The notes under the pieces are model-generated. The model was not told where the DNA came from. It worked only from the letters and a program-made list of their open reading frames with translations, and searched no databases. From assembly GCA_021157505.1 (NCBI GenBank), contig JAGGWI010000188.1, forward strand, positions 1 through 10,531: a DNA stretch of 10,531 bases. Direction: 5' to 3'. Shown one piece after another: positions 7,484-10,531 of this stretch (position 1 is the first letter of the stretch; each line of letters begins with the position of its first letter). This DNA is from Desulfuromusa sp. (GTDB taxonomy: Bacteria > Desulfobacterota > Desulfuromonadia > Desulfuromonadales > Geopsychrobacteraceae). Position numbers and translations under genes: made by a program.

Positions 7484-8371
7484 ATGTATTATTTCAGCTA
7501 CGAAGAACCGGTATTCCGCCCCCCTTCTGAAGCACGATCATTGATTCTACAGATCACCGTTGGTTGCAGTCAGAATCAATGTAAATTTTGTGGCATGTAT
7601 AAGATGAAACAGTTTCGACTGCGCAGTGTTGCGGATATCGCTGCTGAAATTGAAGCTATCCCGGAGGGGGACCGTAACCAATATCGACGGATTTTTCTTG
7701 CCGATGGCGATGCATTGGTCTACCCACAAGCAGGGCTAATTGAGATTCTCGACCTTCTCAATCTGAAATTTCTAAATTTGACCCGTGTTGGTGTCTATGC
7801 TTCACCGAAAAGTTTAACAACTAAGAATGTTGAGGAACTGGGGCAACTGAAATCGAGGAAGCTGCGCATTCTTTACCTGGGTCTTGAAAGTGGTGATGCC
7901 CCGACATTGAAATTGACAGCTAAGGGTTACAGCCCGGAACAGATACTGCAGTTGTGTCGCAAGGCGCAGCAGGCGGGGATAAAACTGTCAATCACCGCTA
8001 TTCTTGGTTTAGCCGGTCGTGAGCGCAGTCGTGAGCATGCTGTCGCAACGGCAAAGTGGATCAACGACCTCTCCCCGGAGTATTTCTCACTATTAACCAT
8101 GTTTCGACGTCATAATGACGCCTATTTTGAACTGATTGAACCACTTAAGAATGGTGAAATTATTGAAGAAGCGCTGCAGGTTGTGAAACAACTGCAACCG
8201 CAAAAAACAATTCTGCGCTCGAACCATGTGTCAAATATTTTGAATTTAGCAGGAAGTTACCCAAAAGACCGGGAGAGAATTATCGCCCAGACAGAAGCCG
8301 CTCTGGAAGAGGCTCGGCGCCATTTGGACTGGTTTAATCAGGTGCCAGATTATGATGAGTCATTCTTCTGA
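7484..8371 (+). CDS. Radical SAM protein with C-X4-C-X2-C cluster motif
   Basis: This 295-aa soluble protein is of the COG1032-like radical SAM type; its reaction is unknown to me. The cluster ligands are C28, C33 and C36 in VGCSQNQCKFCGMYK, so the first gap is four residues instead of the usual three. From memory, a subgroup of related proteins shares the GCS-N-x-C-x-FC-x-MY pattern, so it need not be a defect. Further along are IFLADGDAL (70-78), a barrel strand motif, YLGLESGD (131-138), which matches the SAM-contacting GxE strand, and AILGLAGRERS (172-182). A conserved-looking tail has RSNHVSNILNLAGSYPKDRE (245-264). The tail lacks further Cys clusters, so no auxiliary Fe-S site is apparent. 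The ATG has AGAGGTGA just upstream. The gene is probably monocistronic: it diverges from the FAH gene and ends in its own terminator. Confidence 0.9.
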   Translation: MYYFSYEEPVFRPPSEARSLILQITVGCSQNQCKFCGMYKMKQFRLRSVADIAAEIEAIPEGDRNQYRRIFLADGDALVYPQAGLIEILDLLNLKFLNLTRVGVYASPKSLTTKNVEELGQLKSRKLRILYLGLESGDAPTLKLTAKGYSPEQILQLCRKAQQAGIKLSITAILGLAGRERSREHAVATAKWINDLSPEYFSLLTMFRRHNDAYFELIEPLKNGEIIEEALQVVKQLQPQKTILRSNHVSNILNLAGSYPKDRERIIAQTEAALEEARRHLDWFNQVPDYDESFF

Positions 8372-8412
8372 GGGCTGAACAAAAAGACTTTGCTTAGCCC
8401 TCAGATTTTTTT
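8368..8412 (+). terminator. Intrinsic terminator of the radical SAM gene, overlapping its stop codon
   Basis: A 9-bp perfect stem (CTGAGGGCT at 8368-8376, AGCCCTCAG at 8396-8404) with a 19-nt loop is followed by an A and seven Ts (8406-8412). The TGA stop (8369-8371) lies inside the 5' arm. Confidence 0.9.
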
Positions 8413-8428
8413 ACCAGCAGTCACCGCC

Positions 8429-8591
8429 AGTGTCCTGTCATGCATTAACTGTTGCATCTTGCTGGTTATTTTACGCGTCGACTGTGTTGTGTCTTCCGCT
8501 GTATAGCTTTGGCTATGCAGCGAAAACCACGCCTTGTTGACACGTAAAATCCCGGCGCAATTTTGCAACCTTTCACACATGACAGGACACT
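8429..8591. repeat. 163-bp palindromic element with 14-bp perfect terminal inverted repeats (MITE-like)
   Basis: The ends are exact inverted repeats: AGTGTCCTGTCATG (8429-8442) and CATGACAGGACACT (8578-8591). Moving inward, GTTGCA (8451-8456) pairs with TGCAAC (8564-8569). A 15-bp arm at 8468-8482 pairs with 8536-8550 with one G-T and one C-A position. An apical 11-bp stem (8497-8507 with 8512-8522, one G-T) closes on a TTTG loop. All pairings share the same centre near 8510, so the whole unit is one long imperfect hairpin. There is no coding capacity and no obvious target-site duplication. It fits a miniature inverted-repeat element or a family of dispersed palindromes; a structured transcript between convergent genes is the alternative. 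Only one copy is in this window. Confidence 0.75.
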
Positions 8592-9855
8592 ACTTGCGTT
8601 GGAATGTGTTTTCAGAGAATGAATAGTTAAAATTCATGTGATCTTTGTAGGTTCCTTCCAGGATCGCAACGACATCTTCAGTAAATACCAGTTCCTCATC
8701 TGTCGGGATAACAAAAACCTTGATCGGGGAATCGGGGGTGGTGATCGTGGTTTCCACTTTGCGGGTCATCGTGTTGCGGTTCTTTTCCCGGTCAAGTTTG
8801 ATGCCGATATGCTCCAGATTTTCCAGCGCCTTTTCACGGATCAGCCAACCCATCTCCCCAACTCCGGCAGTAAAGACAACAGCATCCACTCGGCCAAGAA
8901 TTGCACAATAGGAACCGATATATTTCTTGAGCCGGTAGCTTTCAATTTCCAGCGCCAGGGTGCAGCGTTTATTGCCAGCCTCAGCAGCTTCAATCACATC
9001 GCGGCGGTCTGTAAATTCACCAGTGATACCGAGAATTCCCGATTTTTTATTCAGAACACTGTCGATTTCCTGGGGTGAAAGATTTTCCCGCTGCATGATG
9101 AATGCCGGAATCGCCGGATCAATATCCCCACAGCGGGTTCCCATGACGGCCCCCTCTAACGGGGTAAGACCCATCGAGGTGTCAATGGAGATACCATTTT
9201 TAATTGCTGTGTGGGAGACCCCGTTACCAATATGCATGGTAATAATATTGCAGTCCTTAGGTGGTTTCCCCAGTAGAACCGCAGCACGCTTGGAAACATA
9301 AAGGTGGCTGGTGCCGTGAAAACCATACCGTCGCACCCCATGTTTTTCATACCAGTCATAAGGAACCGGGTAGGTATATGCATGCTCTGGCATAGATTGA
9401 TGAAATGCTGTATCAAAGATAGCAATATGGGGAACATCTGGAAGGTGGGTCTGGGCAGCTTCAACCCCTGATATATTGGGTGGATTATGCAGTGGAGCCA
9501 GATGTTGAACCTCCTTAATTGCATCCAGAACAGTGGTATCGATCAAGATAGAGCAGGTAAATTTCTCACCACCGTGTACGACCCGGTGACCCACTGCCGA
9601 AATCTGACCCACCTCTTCAATGACCCCATAGGTTTTATCAGTGAGAATTTTGATAATCAGATGAACCGCCGTTTTGTGGTCTGGGCATTCGTACTCATCC
9701 CGATAGGTATCGCGACCAGGAACTTCGTGGATGATAAAAGAATCACCTATCGTGACACGTTCAACCATTCCCCTGGCAATCACTTCTTTTTTATTCCAAT
9801 CAAAAAGTTGATATTTTACTGAGGAGCTCCCACAATTCAGTGCCAGAATATTCAT
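8590..9855 (-). CDS. ackA: Acetate kinase
   Basis: It interconverts acetate plus ATP with acetyl phosphate plus ADP in the cytoplasm. The start at 9855 is chosen over an in-frame upstream ATG at 9909 because MNILALNCGSSSVK is the family N-terminus, AAGGAG (complement of 9864-9869) lies 8 nt upstream, and residues then fall at the Methanosarcina thermophila acetate kinase positions as I recall them: N7, R91, H123, D148, H180 and R241. E387 or E388 in PTDEELV is the Mg ligand near position 384. Other signatures are RYGFHGTSH (176-184), TSMGLTPLEG (226-235), RCGDIDPAIPAF (241-252) and VVFTAGVGE (326-334). The protein is 421 aa, slightly longer than many homologues at the C-terminus (…NTFQRK). 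Its TAG stop overlaps the inverted-repeat element. No phosphate acetyltransferase gene adjoins; the gene appears monocistronic and diverges from a ferredoxin gene. Confidence 0.97.
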   Translation of the reverse strand: MNILALNCGSSSVKYQLFDWNKKEVIARGMVERVTIGDSFIIHEVPGRDTYRDEYECPDHKTAVHLIIKILTDKTYGVIEEVGQISAVGHRVVHGGEKFTCSILIDTTVLDAIKEVQHLAPLHNPPNISGVEAAQTHLPDVPHIAIFDTAFHQSMPEHAYTYPVPYDWYEKHGVRRYGFHGTSHLYVSKRAAVLLGKPPKDCNIITMHIGNGVSHTAIKNGISIDTSMGLTPLEGAVMGTRCGDIDPAIPAFIMQRENLSPQEIDSVLNKKSGILGITGEFTDRRDVIEAAEAGNKRCTLALEIESYRLKKYIGSYCAILGRVDAVVFTAGVGEMGWLIREKALENLEHIGIKLDREKNRNTMTRKVETTITTPDSPIKVFVIPTDEELVFTEDVVAILEGTYKDHMNFNYSFSENTFQRK

Positions 9856-10099
9856 ATTTAAATCTCCTTGGTGTCTGCGCGTATCAATAATTTCAGTTTT
9901 GGGGGTCACCGGGGAAAAGCGGACAATAACCCTGTTAATATCAGGGATTATTTTTAATAATCAGTCAAAGGCTAACTTAAATGACTGTTTTTTGGCAAGG
10001 TTTTTTCTGTTCTGGACAGCGGCTTGAATATCTGATAAAAGACAGCTAAACACACTCGGTTGTCGGGTGAAAAACTTACTTATTTTAGGAGGAATAATC
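9856..10099. promoter_or_regulatory. Palindrome-rich divergent promoter region between ackA and the ferredoxin gene
   Basis: Three small inverted repeats cluster here: CCCTG/CAGGG (9930-9934, 9942-9946), GATTATT/AATAATC (9946-9952, 9956-9962) and CAGTCA/TGACTG (9962-9967, 9982-9987). On the minus strand TTGACT (complement of 9963-9968) could serve ackA, but -10-like GATATT is 20 nt away, so spacing is poor. On the plus strand TTGAAT (10024-10029) is 17 nt from TAAACA (10047-10052), a weak pair. TGGCAAGG followed by TTTTTTC from 9993 resembles a sigma54 -24/-12 element but lacks the -12 GC. The precise promoters cannot be fixed by eye. Confidence 0.4.
10086..10092 (+). promoter_or_regulatory. 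Strong ribosome-binding site deciding the ferredoxin start
   Basis: TAGGAGG lies 7 nt before the ATG at 10100. It selects this start over an in-frame TTG at 10067, which would add 11 residues not seen in small ferredoxins. Confidence 0.85.
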
Positions 10100-10267
10100 A
10101 TGGCTCACGTAATTTCTGATGAGTGCATCGCTTGTGGTGCTTGCTTGCCTAGTTGCCCTGTGGATGCAATTTCCGAAGGCGATATCTATGTCATTGATGC
10201 AGACACTTGTACCGATTGTGGTGCTTGTGTTGAAACCTGTCCGGTAGATGCTATTTCTGCTGAATAA
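10100..10267 (+). CDS. 2[4Fe-4S] ferredoxin, clostridial type
   Basis: This 55-aa low-potential electron carrier contains two C-X2-C-X2-C-X3-C-P motifs: C9, C12, C15, C19 (CIACGACLPSCPVDA) and C37, C40, C43, C47 (CTDCGACVETCPVDA). Each cluster takes three Cys from one motif and the fourth from the other. The two halves are near-repeats, as usual for this family, and the protein is acidic. Length equals the classic 55-residue Clostridium/Desulfuromonas ferredoxins, with no extra insert between the motifs. It probably serves cytoplasmic oxidoreductases such as pyruvate:ferredoxin oxidoreductase; the specific partner cannot be read from context. It has a consensus ribosome-binding site and its own terminator, which suggests a highly expressed single-gene transcript. 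Confidence 0.96.
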   Translation: MAHVISDECIACGACLPSCPVDAISEGDIYVIDADTCTDCGACVETCPVDAISAE

Positions 10268-10291
10268 AATCGGTACGGTTTGACAATAATT

Positions 10292-10330
10292 AAAGGCGGT
10301 GACTGTCCTCGACAGTGATCGCCTTTTTTT
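10292..10330 (+). terminator. Intrinsic terminator of the ferredoxin gene
   Basis: A 16-bp stem (10292-10307 with 10311-10326) has one G-T and one mismatch and closes on a 3-nt loop. It runs into seven Ts (10324-10330). On the minus strand the stem is followed by CCTTTAATTATT, so it might also stop transcription coming from the partial gene at the right edge. Confidence 0.9.
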
Positions 10331-10381
10331 GTGCTATTCAGAAAAACAAAAGGGTGATCTCTGGCTCGAATAGACACGGCC

Positions 10382-10531
10382 TCATTTTTTTACTGCCGGG
10401 TCTTTACCGATATATTTCAAAGAGTAGCGGCCTTCTTCTCCGTTAAAAGGGAGTGCCAGTAATTTAAGGAATGTGACTTGTTCCACATTCCTGAACTGTG
10501 AAAGACCAATAGTCATTTGTTCATGCCCCCT
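10382..10531 (-). CDS. Partial hypothetical protein, C-terminal end (gene runs off the right edge)
   Basis: An open frame on the minus strand enters from the window edge and ends at TGA (complement of 10382-10384), giving 49 visible residues and the C-terminus LKYIGKDPAVKK. It is open through the whole visible stretch. Its stop lies about 50 nt from the ferredoxin terminator, a sensible convergent arrangement. An internal ATG (complement of 10514-10516) is preceded by AGGGGG about 9 nt upstream, so a separate 44-aa protein is also conceivable. I do not recognise the family. A perfect 9-bp inverted repeat lies within it (10467-10475, 10484-10492). Confidence 0.4.
   Translation of the reverse strand, partial: RGHEQMTIGLSQFRNVEQVTFLKLLALPFNGEEGRYSLKYIGKDPAVKK

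Noticed and set aside
7302..7544. 80-aa plus-strand frame in the divergent gap
   Set aside because: It overlaps the start of the radical SAM gene in another frame, has no ribosome-binding site and no recognisable family features.
8429..8591. Integron attC site or retron msr/msd
   Set aside because: The RYYYAAC/GTTRRRY core sites expected of attC are not in the right places, no integrase or cassette is nearby, and there is no reverse transcriptase in the window.
9856..9909. 18-residue N-terminal extension of acetate kinase starting at 9909
   Set aside because: The extension has no ribosome-binding site and no family similarity, whereas the ATG at 9855 has AAGGAG at 8 nt and gives standard active-site numbering.
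9990..10010. Sigma54 promoter for ferredoxin
   Set aside because: The -24 half is fair (TGGCA) but the essential -12 GC is missing; kept only as a remark in the intergenic entry.

Overview
The window reads as chromosomal DNA of an anaerobic deltaproteobacterium, most like the Desulfuromonadales (Geobacter, Desulfuromonas, Pelobacter and relatives). This is inferred from the gene mix: pyruvate phosphate dikinase, acetate kinase, a clostridial-type 2[4Fe-4S] ferredoxin, an HDOD-fused histidine kinase and a multidomain c-di-GMP response regulator. No phage, plasmid or CRISPR signature is visible. Coding density is high and all complete genes look intact.

Layout, left to right. The C-terminal half of pyruvate phosphate dikinase (plus strand) enters from outside and ends at 1193, followed by a strong hairpin at 1204-1240. 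Four minus-strand genes follow, in transcription order 7239 to 1254: a fumarylacetoacetate-hydrolase family enzyme, a Rossmann/DUF2520 dehydrogenase-like protein (these two overlap by 4 nt), an HDOD-GAF-like histidine kinase, and a REC-PAS-GGDEF-EAL response regulator (also overlapping by 4 nt). No GC-rich terminator separates the two pairs. A 244-nt divergent region then leads to a plus-strand radical SAM gene with an unusual C-X4-C-X2-C cluster motif, ending in a textbook terminator. Just beyond is a 163-bp near-symmetrical inverted-repeat element (8429-8591) with perfect 14-bp ends; its right end forms part of the stop codon of the convergent acetate kinase gene. Acetate kinase and a 55-aa ferredoxin diverge from a palindrome-rich 244-nt region. 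The ferredoxin ends in a terminator, and a partial minus-strand reading frame runs off the right edge.

Function. The histidine kinase and response regulator are a translationally coupled two-component pair whose predicted output is synthesis and/or breakdown of cyclic-di-GMP. The two enzymes upstream look like a small metabolic operon of unknown substrate. PPDK (pyruvate/PEP interconversion), acetate kinase (acetyl phosphate/acetate) and ferredoxin fit central anaerobic carbon and electron metabolism. The least explained items are the palindromic element at 8429-8591, the radical SAM enzyme, and the FAH-DUF2520 pair.
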